DNA of 64,000 nucleotides from Echinarachnius parma. Taxonomy: Eukaryota > Echinodermata > Echinoidea > Clypeasteroida > Echinarachniidae. The stretch lies in NCBI GenBank assembly GCA_037951105.1, contig JBAMJV010007476.1, positions 81,854-145,853 on the forward strand, read 5' to 3'. A program made the position numbers and the translations under genes. The notes under the pieces are model-generated. The model was given only the letters and a program-made list of their open reading frames with translations, searched no databases and was not told the DNA's origin. This document shows positions 62,926 to 64,000 of the stretch, one piece after another (position 1 is the stretch's first letter; each line of letters starts with the position of its first letter).

Positions 62926-63417
62926 TTCATATCATTATCAGTGAGTAAAGCCTTAAATAGTTTTGAGTATTGTTCACTTTTCAAAAGTTTTTACATACTG
63001 TACTTGTATACTGTTGTACAATTACCTGAATCTGCACTACCTCTACCTGTACCACATTGCAGTGCATGTCATCATCCATGTGTAATTATAAATAGCCTTT
63101 GAGTGTGGCATGCTTCAGTAGGCATGAACTTTTATAACAGTTTGTGAACTGTCCATTGACACTGAATTTGTTTCCAGAAATAGGATTTCACAGTTGCCAT
63201 TTTCTGTTTAGTACAGTACATTATTAACAATTTATATAATTTTTCTTGGGTGAGAAAAAAGATTGAAAATTTTTATCCTGAAAAGGAGATCAGGATTAAT
63301 TTCTTCATTCTTTTTTTAATGAAGAATCTGATATCCATGATTTTGTTGTACACATCAATTAAAAATGGAAGAAATATGAATACTTTTAAAACTACACTTA
63401 AGTTTTTAACAAGTACT

Positions 63418-63505
63418 GTTAAACCCGTTCATTACGAGATTCTGAAATCCCCATAGACTATGTACTGTACATAGCCCACCCCGTTCCTGTAAGCAACGGG
63501 TTCAT
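63418..63505. repeat. Short (~85 bp) dispersed repeat
   Basis: AACCCGTTCATTACGAGATT and CCCACCCCGTTCCTGTAAGC, same family as 7128-7203. The remainder to 64000 shows nothing recognisable. Confidence 0.65.
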
Positions 63506-64000
63506 GTAACCAGTCTAGCAGTTGCAGGCTTAGCTACCAGGTACCATAATCTGATGTAAGGATTTATGCATGTATTTAGACTGTAGAACTTTCTATACAC
63601 TTTGCCAATGGAATTTTGGATTAAGGCCAAGTCGTCATATGTACATACTGTACAGGCCTGGCTCGCAGCGCCCATGCTGCCCTGGCTGTAAAGATTAAAT
63701 AGGGAGTACATGGTAGCTGAATTCAAAGTTGCATTTGTATACAAACTTATTCACTCCCTTGCTCCCAAATCTGACCCTAAATTCCAAATCCCGAAATCTC
63801 CTTTTGTGCATGGTTAGTAAAGCCTGAACAAGCTTGGGAGTGTAAATCTGCACGTGGGCTGGTAAAATTCTCGGTTTGGACTGAAAAGCTTAAATTGCTC
63901 TTACCACTCGTACCAGTGTGTACATGTGTACATCGCTTTTAGCGGACTTGGTCTACTGAGCTTCTAAATAGGGAGAGAGAATGAGGGGGTACATGTAGGT

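Overview
This is an animal (metazoan) chromosomal window. It is AT-rich and intron-rich, packed with short non-autonomous DNA transposons, tRNA-derived SINEs and microsatellites, and has no bacterial-style operons. The repeat types point to a marine invertebrate deuterostome, most probably an echinoderm. That placement is an inference from repeats and from moderate protein divergence against vertebrate VPS8.

The main result is a complete VPS8 gene on the minus strand. I could follow 41 coding exons from the start codon at 48943 down to the stop codon at 12382. All exon phases agree, all introns are GT-AG, and the joined reading frame is 4,218 nt (1,405 residues). VPS8 is the Rab5-binding subunit of the CORVET endosomal tether. 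The protein has an N-terminal beta-propeller, a long alpha-solenoid and a C-terminal RING-H2 finger.

Two other genes are supported. A TATA-driven, apparently intronless 270-residue gene of unknown family lies at 3613-4425 (+). A first coding exon with a signal peptide lies at 59918-60011 (+); the rest of that gene is not recognisable before the window ends. The VPS8 promoter and the signal-peptide gene face away from each other across about 11 kb of repeats.

Layout: 1-3.5 kb, foldback element and CA microsatellite; 3.5-5.2 kb, single-exon gene followed by a long inverted repeat; 5.2-11.6 kb, intergenic transposon relics; 11.6-48.9 kb, VPS8; 49-54.5 kb, intergenic transposon relics; 54.6-57.1 kb, GC-rich hairpin satellite and a 52-bp minisatellite; 57.6-59.1 kb, a direct duplication with a transposon in only one copy; 59.9-64 kb, the signal-peptide exon and its intron with a 540-bp palindrome.

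The most unusual feature is the repeat structure of VPS8. At least 18 of its 41 exons have partial or full copies lying beside them, usually carrying the exon edge together with its splice site. These include a 16-copy 55-bp array of the exon-18 5' splice site, a five-copy full-length array of exon 24, a 232-bp tandem array of exon 22 and a 211-bp array of the last exon. A second theme is seven different short transposon families flanked by TTAA, two of which sit 8 and about 22 bases from VPS8 splice donors.
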